NCBI RefSeq assembly: GCF_024399315.1
Contig: NZ_CP075170.1
Span: 248,001-312,000 of the forward strand
Reading direction: 5' to 3'
Length of the DNA stretch: 64,000 nucleotides
Origin: Chryseobacterium sp. MA9
GTDB lineage: Bacteria; Bacteroidota; Bacteroidia; Flavobacteriales; Weeksellaceae
A program made the position numbers and the translations under genes. Each line of letters opens with the position of its first letter. The stretch's first letter is position 1. Positions 52,102-60,629 of the stretch are shown here, piece after piece. Below the pieces are notes generated by a model. That model was not told where the DNA came from, ran no database searches, and saw nothing but the letters and a program-made list of their open reading frames with translations.

Positions 52102-53121
52102 ATGAATTTAAAAATATTTACATTGGCTTTAGGGCTGTTAGGTTTTCATTGTTCCGCCCAGACAAAGGATACACTGGCGGAGAAAATGCTGATCTATCAG
52201 CTTCCCAATGGAGGGTGGGGGAAACAGCTTGAAGATAAATCGGTGGTTAACTATAATCTGCCTATTGATAAAGCGCTTTTCAAAAAGATAAAATCTACAG
52301 GTGATGATCATGCCACTATTGATAACAATGCCACTTCAAGGGAAATCAATGCATTGATTAAAGCATATTCAACCACAAAAAATCCGGAGTATTTAAAAGC
52401 AGCAGAAAGAGGAATCAGTTACCTTATTCTTATGCAGTATGATAACGGAGGTTTTCCTCAGTATTACCCCAACACAGGGCTCTATAGAAAACAAGTGACG
52501 TATAATGATAATGCGATGATCAATGCTTTGACAGTTCTTTATAATGTTGCGGAAGGAAATAGTGATTTCAACGTGGTCTCTTTATCATTAAAGGAAAAAT
52601 CAAGAACTGCCGTACAAAAAGGAATTGGATGCATTTTAAAAACTCAGGTTCTTCAGAAGGGTATTCCTTCCATCTGGGCAGATCAGTATAATGAGATTAC
52701 TCTGCAGCCGGATAAGGCAAGAGCTTTTGAGCCCGTTTCATTAGCGACCGGAGAATCGGTAGGTATTGTTAGATTTTTAATGTTGCAGTCGGTGACTCCT
52801 GAGATTGAAAAATCAATAAGAGCTGCTATACAGTGGTTCAGACAGAATAAAATAGAAGGTTACAGCTACAATGTGACCAAACAAAATGGAAAAGCAGTAA
52901 GGGTATTAGCTGAAGATAAAAATTCTGTGATCTGGGCCAGGTTTTATGATATCCATACCAATAAACCTTTGTTTGGAGACCGTGACGGAAGTGTAAAATA
53001 TAATTATAATGAGGTTTCGGAAGAAAGAAGAAACGGATACAGCTGGTTTGGTGATTTTGCGGAAAAGCTTTTAGCTAAAGAATACCCGAAATGGCTGGAA
53101 AAAAATAAATTAAGTGAATAA
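52102..53121 (+). CDS. Pectate lyase, PL10 family (339 aa)
   Basis: A signal peptide (MNLKIFTLALGLLGFHCSAQ) sends it out of the cytoplasm. PL10 motifs follow: MLIYQLPNGGWGKQ, DNNATSREINALIKAY, LMQYDNGGFPQYYP, YNDNAMINALTVLY and WARFYDIHTNKPLFGDRDGS. PL10 enzymes cleave de-esterified homogalacturonan by beta-elimination with Ca2+ and yield unsaturated oligogalacturonides. It is convergent with the PL1 gene; a shared terminator lies between them. The family call is firm; the exact substrate preference is not visible. Confidence 0.88.
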   Translation: MNLKIFTLALGLLGFHCSAQTKDTLAEKMLIYQLPNGGWGKQLEDKSVVNYNLPIDKALFKKIKSTGDDHATIDNNATSREINALIKAYSTTKNPEYLKAAERGISYLILMQYDNGGFPQYYPNTGLYRKQVTYNDNAMINALTVLYNVAEGNSDFNVVSLSLKEKSRTAVQKGIGCILKTQVLQKGIPSIWADQYNEITLQPDKARAFEPVSLATGESVGIVRFLMLQSVTPEIEKSIRAAIQWFRQNKIEGYSYNVTKQNGKAVRVLAEDKNSVIWARFYDIHTNKPLFGDRDGSVKYNYNEVSEERRNGYSWFGDFAEKLLAKEYPKWLEKNKLSE

Positions 53122-53199
53122 TTGATATTCAATAGGAGCGGGTTTCAACCCGTTTATTTCTTCAAATAGCCGGATTTTAACCTTTGTTTTGAAAATAAA

Positions 53200-53233
53200 A
53201 ACGAGAGCATCTCATTTCTGAGATACCCTCGTT
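53200..53233. terminator. Bidirectional terminator between PL10 and PL1 genes
   Basis: ACGAG...ATCTCA pairs with TGAGAT...CTCGT around TTTC, with A-runs on the left and CTTTTATT on the right. It fits the convergent arrangement. Confidence 0.75.
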
Positions 53234-53264
53234 CTTTTATTACTACTATTATTAAAGCCTTCTG

Positions 53265-54371
53265 TTAAAATGCATCACAAACATTTCCACCTAAAGTAGC
53301 TCCTGCATTGGCGGTTACATCTGCCTTTACATCCGCTGCATTAAGTTTAGTGATGCTGTATGGCGGAGTGAATGCTGTTCCGCTTCCTGCCGTATTTCCG
53401 GTAACATTGATAAAACTGCTTCCTGATTGGGTTACAGCTGTAAATCCGGTCATTAAACTGATGGGTTCTTTTACATTTTCAAAAACATTTCTTTCTACCA
53501 GGATATTAGCCTGTACTCCAGCAGCAATACATTTGTTACTTACAGAACTGTTGAAATAACTGTTAAGGATATGAATCTTACCGAATCTTACTCTCGGCAT
53601 ACGTTCTCTGCATCCCGGTGCCCACCAGCAGCGAACAAAAGTTACATTCAGTTTTCCTGCATCAGCAGTGGCGCCGTCACTGGATCCGATAAGGTTGGAG
53701 AATCTGTGGTCATCCGTTCCTCCTGAGCCGCCAGGTTTTGGTGCTTTCAGATAATGGAACTTCGTATAGGAAACTGTAATATAGTCAGACTTATTCTTGA
53801 TATCAAAATTTCCGTCAACACCATCTCTGAATTCGCAGTGGTCTATCCATACATTCCGGCAGTCGTCCAGAATGGCATTATCCCAGCCATCAGTATCGTA
53901 CGCTCCCGGACCTTCGAAAATAAGATTTCGGATAATGATATTATTACATCTTTTAATATTGATTATTCCTGAACCATCTTTAGTCTGATCTGTAGAGACC
54001 AGTTTGGCTCCGGCTGTTCCGTAAATTGTTTTTCCTGTCTGATCCTGAAGTGATAAGCGGGTAGTGACTGTAATGGTTCCGGTTACTTTGATAACTTTTA
54101 CAGCCGTATTTTCAATAGCGGATTTTAATTGGGCATATGTAGAAACGGTTGTTTCTGCTGCCGTTCCACCACCGGTAGTACCACCGTTTTGTGAAGCCCA
54201 TCCTGGAGCTATACAATTTGCTAAAGGAACGATCTTTTGAGTCAGAGAATTTTTAAGGTTGACTTCTCTTTCTGTCATGTCGTTATTGATTTCTTCCTGA
54301 CCACATCCGGATAAGGCAAAAGCTGAGCTTAGAGCGGCTGTAATTAAGGCCGCCTTGAACGTTGTTTTCAT
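53265..54371 (-). CDS. Pectate lyase, PL1 family, lipoprotein (368 aa)
   Basis: The N-terminus has a lipoprotein signal with lipobox LSGC (residues 20-23). The beta-helix domain carries PL1 motifs: IIIRNLIFEGPGAYDTDGWD, NVWIDHCEFRDGVDGNFDIK (the vWiDH calcium-binding region), GGTDDHRFSNLIGSSDG and the catalytic arginine segment CRERMPRVRFGKIHILNSYF. It cuts polygalacturonate at the cell surface. Transcription runs leftward from a region with a LacI-type operator-like site. It is 434 bp from the KdgF-like gene, so it has its own promoter. Confidence 0.9.
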   Translation of the reverse strand: MKTTFKAALITAALSSAFALSGCGQEEINNDMTEREVNLKNSLTQKIVPLANCIAPGWASQNGGTTGGGTAAETTVSTYAQLKSAIENTAVKVIKVTGTITVTTRLSLQDQTGKTIYGTAGAKLVSTDQTKDGSGIINIKRCNNIIIRNLIFEGPGAYDTDGWDNAILDDCRNVWIDHCEFRDGVDGNFDIKNKSDYITVSYTKFHYLKAPKPGGSGGTDDHRFSNLIGSSDGATADAGKLNVTFVRCWWAPGCRERMPRVRFGKIHILNSYFNSSVSNKCIAAGVQANILVERNVFENVKEPISLMTGFTAVTQSGSSFINVTGNTAGSGTAFTPPYSITKLNAADVKADVTANAGATLGGNVCDAF

Positions 54372-54805
54372 AGTTTATATTTTGTGATTTGTTCTGGTGT
54401 AAAATTACAAATTCGATATTAAAGTGTTTTATATTTTATTGTATTAATATTTATATAATTATAATGTTATATATTTTATTTGATCAATCGGTTGCATTTT
54501 ATTGTTTAGTCAAATTTTTATTATTTTTTAAAATATGCTGAAAAGCGTAGAATATTTAAGGACTTATTTATCTGATGAATGTCAGGCGTTTTTAACCTGA
54601 AATATATGCTAATATGCTTATTATGAGTGATTTATTTCACTTAAGAAAAACAAGTATTTTCAAAACTTAGATTGACTTTTGTGCACAATGCTTGTTAAAA
54701 GCAACTTAGGTGTTCAATATTTCTTTTGTAGCTTTCAGTCCTCAATTTTATTAGGGATAAAATTTTTTTTGCGCCTTTACGGTATTCCAACTCTCCAGCT
54801 TCTTA
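54372..54805. other. Intergenic region upstream of the PL1 gene
   Basis: No gene is seen. The operator-like site at 54484-54497 is the only recognised element; the PL1 promoter should be here. The rest is AT-rich. Confidence 0.5.
54484..54497. promoter_or_regulatory. LacI-type operator-like site upstream of PL1 gene
   Basis: TCAATCGGTTGCAT matches the PL10-side palindrome GCAATCGATTGCAT at 12 of 14 positions. It lies about 113 bp upstream of the PL1 start codon. Confidence 0.45.
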
Positions 54806-55144
54806 TTATACAAGAAAATCCTCCCGGAAAGGCGTAAAAGCATCAATTAACTTTCCTTCTTCAAGGCATTTCACGCCATGGAAAATAGTAGGCTGAGCAA
54901 AAAATCCATCTCCTTCCTGTAAAATTTTTGTTTTACCATCAACTGTAACTTCAAATTTTCCGGAAGCAACATATGTGATCTGAGAATGAAAATGCTGATG
55001 TAAAGTTCCTATGGAGCCTTTTTCAAACTTTACAATTACCATCATTACCTGGGAATTATATCCCACAAACTGTCTGGAAATACCATTTCCTAAATCTTCC
55101 CATGCCGAGTTTCCATCGAAGAAAGCCTCTTTTTTGAAATCCAT
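54806..55144 (-). CDS. kdgF: KdgF-like cupin (112 aa)
   Basis: A single small cupin barrel has the metal-binding histidines in GTLHQHFHSQITYV and a later FHGVKC, with the glycine-rich turn VDGKTKILQEGDGFF between. KdgF proteins speed up linearisation of the 4,5-unsaturated uronate released from pectin or alginate. There is no signal peptide, so it acts in the cytoplasm. The neighbours, all pectin enzymes, support this assignment. It is 57 bp from the acetylesterase upstream and probably in the same transcript. Confidence 0.8.
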   Translation of the reverse strand: MDFKKEAFFDGNSAWEDLGNGISRQFVGYNSQVMMVIVKFEKGSIGTLHQHFHSQITYVASGKFEVTVDGKTKILQEGDGFFAQPTIFHGVKCLEEGKLIDAFTPFREDFLV

Positions 55145-55201
55145 TTTTTATCTTTTTTAATTAAAACTTAACCTAAAAATAGGAGAGACTAAAAGCCCTT
55201 A

Positions 55202-55936
55202 TTATTTAATATATCTTTCCAGACCGGTTTTCAGACTTTTCAAAGAAGTGGCTGCCAGTTTTGCAATAGATTCTGCCCCCATTTTTGATAAATGGGTATC
55301 ATCATCTTTTCCTTCCGGGTAATAAGGCTGATCTCCTTTTTTATAATGAAGATGCAATTTCTTTGAGCCTTCCGGACCATATGAAATTTCAAGCTGCTCT
55401 GATAATAACTGCAAGTCAACAAAAGATACTTTAAGATCATCCGCCACCATTCTTACCACAATAGGATATTCTTTGTGGGTATCAACCAAAACACCGTTTT
55501 CATTAAAATTCCTTCTTGCAATAGAAGTCATAAGGATTGGAATTGCCCCTTTAGATCTTGTTTCGTTTACATACCTTTCGATATTGGCCCTGTACTGTGT
55601 ATATGGATTGGTAAAACGAACAGAATCATTTACTTTCTGATCATTGTGTCCGAATTGAATGATTACAAAATCTCCTTTTTTAAGTTGATTCAAGACCCTG
55701 TTCCACCTGCCTTCCGTCCTGAAACTTTTGGAGCTTCTTCCGTTGGTTGCATGATTCTGAATAATTATTTCTGATGTTAAAAGTGGTGGAAGCATCTGTC
55801 CCCAGCCGTGTTCAGGATTTTTATCCGGATTTTCTTTATTGGCCATGGTAGAATCACCAATAAGAAACAGAGTGGGCTGCTGGGCAAATGTTATAATTGA
55901 AAGGAAGAAAATGATAAGGGTAAGCTTTTTTTTCAT
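55202..55936 (-). CDS. Rhamnogalacturonan acetylesterase, SGNH family (244 aa)
   Basis: A signal peptide (MKKKLTLIIFFLSIITFAQQ) is followed by the four SGNH blocks: FLIGDSTMANKENP (nucleophile Ser), NHATNGRSSKSF (Gly), IIQFGHNDQK (Asn) and DDTHLSKMGA (Asp and His). This is the CE12-type rhamnogalacturonan acetylesterase plan, which removes acetyl groups from the galacturonic acid of rhamnogalacturonan I. A second member lies at 59632. It is 37 bp downstream of the pectinesterase gene. Confidence 0.85.
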   Translation of the reverse strand: MKKKLTLIIFFLSIITFAQQPTLFLIGDSTMANKENPDKNPEHGWGQMLPPLLTSEIIIQNHATNGRSSKSFRTEGRWNRVLNQLKKGDFVIIQFGHNDQKVNDSVRFTNPYTQYRANIERYVNETRSKGAIPILMTSIARRNFNENGVLVDTHKEYPIVVRMVADDLKVSFVDLQLLSEQLEISYGPEGSKKLHLHYKKGDQPYYPEGKDDDTHLSKMGAESIAKLAATSLKSLKTGLERYIK

Positions 55937-55973
55937 GTTTTATTTATTAAAATGCCTTTGTATAGATGATATT

Positions 55974-56954
55974 CTATTGCTTATTATTCATATTAGGATT
56001 CCAGCCGTCAAAGATTTTCTCTAAAGTGTATTTTTTAAGGTCTTTTTTTGTCAGTTGATGTGACCAGCTGATGCGTTTGGATGTATTTCCGCCATCACCC
56101 TTGCTTCCAGATTCAGCGTAATGGGCAGTTTTTTCTTTATCGGGAAATATTTTGTCTCCTTTCCAGGGATTCCAACCTTCAGGGAGGATATGTTTTCCCA
56201 TTTCCGTATTGATAAAAACGGTTTTGGCATAAGGTCTCCAGGGTCTTCCGAGGTAAACTTCAGTAACATTATCTTTAGCGGTAAGCTTGCAATCCAGGAA
56301 TACAAAGCCATATTTTCTGTCGATTTCTGTTGCGGCAGCAGTGATGTAAGAGTTTGCAAGACTTTTAATGATACAGTTTTTAAAAACGGCCGTTGCCTGT
56401 CCGAAAATAAAATCGGTAGTGCCTTCTATATAACAGTTTTCAAAATACTGCCTGCTGTGGTTGGTGGCGGAATAAAGAGTATCCTGACAACCAAGGATAT
56501 CTGAATTTTTCATAACAAAACGATCGCCTTCTACATGCAGTGAAACAGCCTGTCCTTCATTACATGAGCTGTTTTGAATGGTAAGGTTGTTGATTTTGAT
56601 ATCATCACCCATTACCAGAAGGGTATAGGAGTTGAAAGTAGTCATCTTTTCATTGAAAGAATCTGTTTTTCCAGAGAAATCATTGTTGGTGATAATAGTA
56701 TTGTGTTTATTTTCTCCTTCAAGGGTTATCTTGTGTTTTGAAGAGGGAATAACCAGTTTCTCAGGATAAATTCCCGGTTTGATCCTGATTAATGCTTCTG
56801 CCGGACCAAGATCTCTTACAGAATTGATTGCTTTTTGAATCGTGGTAAAATTGCCGCTTCCATCCTGAGCAACTGTAATGGTGATATAGGGTTTGCTTTG
56901 TGCCCATAGAAATTGAATTGCTGGCAGAAACAGAATTAAAAATAATTTTTTCAT
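55974..56954 (-). CDS. Pectinesterase, CE8 family (326 aa)
   Basis: A signal peptide (MKKLFLILFLPAIQFLWAQS) precedes a right-handed beta-helix with the CE8 signatures QAVSLHVEGDRFVMKN, LGCQDTLYSATNHS, IEGTTDFIFGQATAVF (catalytic Asp) and EVYLGRPWRPYAKTVF (substrate-binding Arg and Trp). The enzyme removes methyl esters from homogalacturonan, preparing it for the PL1, PL10 and GH28 enzymes of the cluster. It lies 16 bp downstream of the alpha/beta hydrolase gene. Confidence 0.9.
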   Translation of the reverse strand: MKKLFLILFLPAIQFLWAQSKPYITITVAQDGSGNFTTIQKAINSVRDLGPAEALIRIKPGIYPEKLVIPSSKHKITLEGENKHNTIITNNDFSGKTDSFNEKMTTFNSYTLLVMGDDIKINNLTIQNSSCNEGQAVSLHVEGDRFVMKNSDILGCQDTLYSATNHSRQYFENCYIEGTTDFIFGQATAVFKNCIIKSLANSYITAAATEIDRKYGFVFLDCKLTAKDNVTEVYLGRPWRPYAKTVFINTEMGKHILPEGWNPWKGDKIFPDKEKTAHYAESGSKGDGGNTSKRISWSHQLTKKDLKKYTLEKIFDGWNPNMNNKQ

Positions 56955-56970
56955 AAGATCAGGTTAAAAA

Positions 56971-57879
56971 TTATTTCAAAACTTTATTTAAAAAAATAAC
57001 GGTATAGTTCAATGTCTCAGTAAACCATGGTTCTGCTGACCAGAATGAATGGGGTGAATCTTTAATTTCATGAAATTCAGTGGGAATATTGTAAGCTTTT
57101 AATTTTTTCATCATATCATCTCTTCCTGCATGAAATCTGGGCTGGGAACTGTTGATGAAAAGGGTAGGTGGTGTATTTTTATCTATATATTCCAAAGGTG
57201 AGGCCTCTGCCCAGTTCTTTAGGTGTGTATTCCGGTCTCCACCCAGCCAGTACGCGGCATAAGTACTTTCTTCAGCTTCAGGATGAATAAAAGAAACAAT
57301 TCCGTCGATATTGATGATAGCCTTTATATTATTTTTCTTTCGTACTCCAACCAGAGTTGCCATCTGCGCTCCGGCAGATTCGCCCCAAACTGCTATTTTC
57401 TTTTTATCTAAAGAATATTCTTTGTGATGTGTCCGTATCCACAGAATAGCGCTTTCTATGTCTTCAATTCCGGCAGGATATTTCGCAGCATCCGAAAGAC
57501 GATAACCAACAGCGATCACTACAAATCCTTTTGAAGCTAATTCCATGGCCATATATTTTTCATTTTCCTTACTGCCTGAAATCCATCCACCACCATGAAC
57601 CATTGTGATCCCTGCATGTTTTTTTGAGGTATCAAGAGGGTAGTATATATCAGCTTTTAATGAGGTTCCGTGAATGTTGGTGTACTCAATATCCCTGTCG
57701 ATTCCAATGTTTTTAGGAACAGGACGGTCAATAGGTGTAATAAAAGTATATTTTTTCTTTAATTTTTCAAAAGTTCCTTCATTGGTGTAAGGAGAAGCAT
57801 TCGGTCTGCTTATCTGCCCGAATGCCATCGTCCCTACGAAGAAAATAGAAATATAAGTATGTCTTTTGTTAAAAATCAT
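56971..57879 (-). CDS. Alpha/beta hydrolase, esterase type (302 aa)
   Basis: After a signal segment (MIFNKRHTYISIFFVGTMAF) the protein shows the oxyanion motif MVHGGGWISGS, the nucleophile elbow WGESAGAQMA, a GRDDM-type aspartate region and a late DSPHSFW histidine. This fits BD-FAE-like and carbohydrate acetyl or feruloyl esterases. In this cluster it most likely removes acyl groups from pectin or its side chains; the precise ester is not visible. The spacing of 83 bp to GH28 and 16 bp to CE8 supports one operon. Confidence 0.8.
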   Translation of the reverse strand: MIFNKRHTYISIFFVGTMAFGQISRPNASPYTNEGTFEKLKKKYTFITPIDRPVPKNIGIDRDIEYTNIHGTSLKADIYYPLDTSKKHAGITMVHGGGWISGSKENEKYMAMELASKGFVVIAVGYRLSDAAKYPAGIEDIESAILWIRTHHKEYSLDKKKIAVWGESAGAQMATLVGVRKKNNIKAIINIDGIVSFIHPEAEESTYAAYWLGGDRNTHLKNWAEASPLEYIDKNTPPTLFINSSQPRFHAGRDDMMKKLKAYNIPTEFHEIKDSPHSFWSAEPWFTETLNYTVIFLNKVLK

Positions 57880-57962
57880 CCGATAAGGGAATTTCTTAAT
57901 TTTATAGATGTTGGAAAACTGCAGAGATGTAAAGTGGTTTTTTGCATCTTTGAGGTAATTAA

Positions 57963-59630
57963 CTACTTAACTGCGTTCTTCGATACCTCCGTTCCTATGG
58001 AAATTGCAGTCTTATCAGATAGTACATCTTTTGGTAGAACTACAGCTGTGGTTTTGCTTCCTAAGACTTTGACATAAGGTTTGACCGGTGATTCAAATTT
58101 TACAGTGGAAAGGTTAATATTTTTACTGTTGTAAACCGTTGCTCCCGTTCCTTCTGTATATTTAAAGATTACATTCTTTAATTGAATGCCGTCTGCATCC
58201 ACGATGGTAAATGCTTTCTTGGTATCAAATTTTGAATCTTCAATCACTATATTTTTGAGGTTCATTTCAGAAAGACCAAATAATGTGATGGCTTCGTAAG
58301 AATTGACTGCATTGATGTTCTTAAAGAATATATTTCTGAAGATTGGAGTTTCCTCTGTTACCGGATATATTTTTTCAGGGGTCTTATTCCCTTCCAGCTT
58401 CTGTCCGTCTTCTAAAACCGGGGAGGCACCTTCGTAGAACATATTGAAACCGATAGTCTGTGTGGGAATATTAATCATATCAATATTTTTGATGTAAATA
58501 TTCTCAACAATTCCTCCTCTTCCACGGGTGGTTTTAAAACGAAGCCCGATATCTGTTCCTATAAAAGTACAGTCGGAGACATGAATATTTCTAGCACCTC
58601 CGGACATTTCACTTCCTACAACAAAACCTCCATGACCGTGATATACAATATTGTTTTTGATGATGACATTTTCGGTAGGCATTCCTCTTTTTCTACCGTC
58701 TTCATTTTTCCCTGATTTAATACAGATCGCATCATCACCCACATCGAATGTATTATCATAGATTAACACATTTTTACAGGATTCCAGGTCTACGCCGTCA
58801 CCATTTTGTGAGAACCACGGATTTCTTACGGTAAGGTTTCTTAAAATCAGATTGGAGCACATCAGCGGGTGAAGATTCCATGCCGGGGAATTCTGAAAGG
58901 TAGGGCCATCTAGCAATACTTTGTCACAGCCTACCAGACTTACCATTACCGGGCGCAGAAAGTCTTTTACAGTATTCAGTTCATCTTTAGAGATCTTATC
59001 AGGAACATTGAAGTTTGAGCTGCTTTCGAATCCTTTTTTATAGCTTTCGGAAGGGTACCATGTTTTGCCGTCGGAAGATAATATTCCGCCAGATTTTATG
59101 ATTTCTTTCCATTCCGACTCTGCTACTTTACTTTTTTTGATGGCTCTCCAGGCATCTCCGCTTCCATCAATGATACCTTTTCCTGTGATGGCGATATTGG
59201 TGGCGTTTTTAGCAGAAATAGGAGACTGGCATCGAATGGTATTGAGTCCTTCAAAACTTATGTCTACCAATGGATAATCATTTTTATCTTTGCTGAAAAT
59301 GATAAAGGCTCCTTCTTCTATTTGCAGATTGATATTACTTTTCAGTTCAATAGGTCCAGTGAGCCACATTCCTCTTGGTACAATCAGTTTTCCGCCTCCT
59401 TTTTTGCTAAGGTCATCAATTGCCTTTTTGAAGGCCTGTGTATTTTTTACATTTCCACCTGAAATTCCTCCGAACTGGGTGATAGAAACCGTATTGGCAG
59501 GAAAAGAGGTTTCTGCAACCTGAGGCATGGTAAACTCAATGTTCTTATAAATATCCAGATTCTGGGCATATATCTGCCCTGAAAACATCATTGCTGCTGC
59601 TAAACTGATAATGGTAAGTGACTTCTTCAT
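57963..59630 (-). CDS. Polygalacturonase-type glycoside hydrolase, GH28 (555 aa)
   Basis: A signal peptide (MKKSLTIISLAAAMMFSGQI) is followed by a beta-helix with the GH28 catalytic residues: SQNGDGVDLESC (D278), DVGDDAICIKSGKNED (D299, D300) and YHGHGGFVVGSEMSGG (His in 331-335). The length, about 150 residues more than simple fungal enzymes, and the segment KSDGKTWYPSESYKKG-like region near 190 suggest an exo-type or rhamnogalacturonan-active member. It follows the second acetylesterase after a single base, so the two are translated from one transcript. Confidence 0.9.
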   Translation of the reverse strand: MKKSLTIISLAAAMMFSGQIYAQNLDIYKNIEFTMPQVAETSFPANTVSITQFGGISGGNVKNTQAFKKAIDDLSKKGGGKLIVPRGMWLTGPIELKSNINLQIEEGAFIIFSKDKNDYPLVDISFEGLNTIRCQSPISAKNATNIAITGKGIIDGSGDAWRAIKKSKVAESEWKEIIKSGGILSSDGKTWYPSESYKKGFESSSNFNVPDKISKDELNTVKDFLRPVMVSLVGCDKVLLDGPTFQNSPAWNLHPLMCSNLILRNLTVRNPWFSQNGDGVDLESCKNVLIYDNTFDVGDDAICIKSGKNEDGRKRGMPTENVIIKNNIVYHGHGGFVVGSEMSGGARNIHVSDCTFIGTDIGLRFKTTRGRGGIVENIYIKNIDMINIPTQTIGFNMFYEGASPVLEDGQKLEGNKTPEKIYPVTEETPIFRNIFFKNINAVNSYEAITLFGLSEMNLKNIVIEDSKFDTKKAFTIVDADGIQLKNVIFKYTEGTGATVYNSKNINLSTVKFESPVKPYVKVLGSKTTAVVLPKDVLSDKTAISIGTEVSKNAVK

Positions 59631-59631
59631 G

Positions 59632-60477
59632 TTATTTTCTTGGAGTTTTAATTATATTTTTAAATTCCTGATAGACTATTGAAGCCACTGCTTTTGCTCC
59701 TTCCGGCTGAAAATGAGTATTGTCTTTCTGTCCTTTAGAGTAAGCTTCGTAAGTATTTTCCGGAAGATTCATAAAATAGTGGTTTGTGGTAAAATCCTGT
59801 CCTTTTTTAGTAAAATATTCCATGGATAATTTGTTTAAATCAATGTAAGGAACATTCATTTCTTTAGCAATATCGATGGGGGCCTGCCAATATTCTCCAT
59901 GCACATTTTCAAGTTTTCCGTCTTTCCAAGGGTAATTTCTTGCTACAGGGGTTAGAATAACAGGATTTCCACCTTTTTGTCTTGTCTGTGAAACAAATAA
60001 CCGCAAAAATTCTTTATACCCCTGAATATTCACATAGCGCTCAGGATGCTTTTCTGAACCGTCATTATGCCCAAATTGAATGATCACATAATCATTGGGC
60101 TGAAGATGTTCATAAACATAACGCCATCTTCCTTCCTGGAAAAAAGTTCTTGTGCTTCTTCCGCCATGGGCCCTGTTAATAACGGCCACCGAATCTGTAG
60201 TGATAGCTGGCTTAAGAGCTTTAAGACTGTCTTTTATAAAGAAAGGCTGAAATACCTGTCCCCAGCCTGTGATGGGATACCGAACTTTCATATAATCTTT
60301 TCCGGGATCATAATCTCCTGTGTAATCAGCCATTGTAGAGTCTCCGATGAGGTAGATGTGAGTTATTTTTCTATCTGGTTTTACTGTCGTCTTTTGTGCT
60401 ATATCCTGCGACTGACATGCTGAGAGCAGCATCACACTGAATAAAAATGAAACGGTTTTATATTTTCTTTTCTTCAT
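59632..60477 (-). CDS. Rhamnogalacturonan acetylesterase lipoprotein, SGNH family (281 aa)
   Basis: The N-terminal signal ends in a lipobox (MLLSAC at residues 16-21), so it is probably an outer-membrane or periplasmic lipoprotein. SGNH blocks are YLIGDSTMADYTG, NRAHGGRSTRTFFQ, VIIQFGHNDGSEKHPE and DNTHFQPEGA. The insertion DPGKDYMKVRYPITGWGQVF is typical of YesY/RhgT-like enzymes. It deacetylates rhamnogalacturonan. Its stop codon lies one base before the GH28 start. Confidence 0.85.
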   Translation of the reverse strand: MKKRKYKTVSFLFSVMLLSACQSQDIAQKTTVKPDRKITHIYLIGDSTMADYTGDYDPGKDYMKVRYPITGWGQVFQPFFIKDSLKALKPAITTDSVAVINRAHGGRSTRTFFQEGRWRYVYEHLQPNDYVIIQFGHNDGSEKHPERYVNIQGYKEFLRLFVSQTRQKGGNPVILTPVARNYPWKDGKLENVHGEYWQAPIDIAKEMNVPYIDLNKLSMEYFTKKGQDFTTNHYFMNLPENTYEAYSKGQKDNTHFQPEGAKAVASIVYQEFKNIIKTPRK

Positions 60478-60629
60478 GACTCTTTGTTTGTTGGTTTACC
60501 GCAAAAACGCATGGTTTTAGTTCTTTACTCTTTATTTTAGGCGAAAAAAACAAAGATTTCCAGCAAGTTGACTGGTTGTTAATTTTATTGAAAATAATAC
60601 CTTTGCGTCTTAGCGTTTACCTGCATTAT

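Noticed and set aside
53754..53988. Overlapping open frames on the opposite strand of the PL1 gene
   Set aside because: They are shadows of a well-supported lyase gene and carry no signals of their own.
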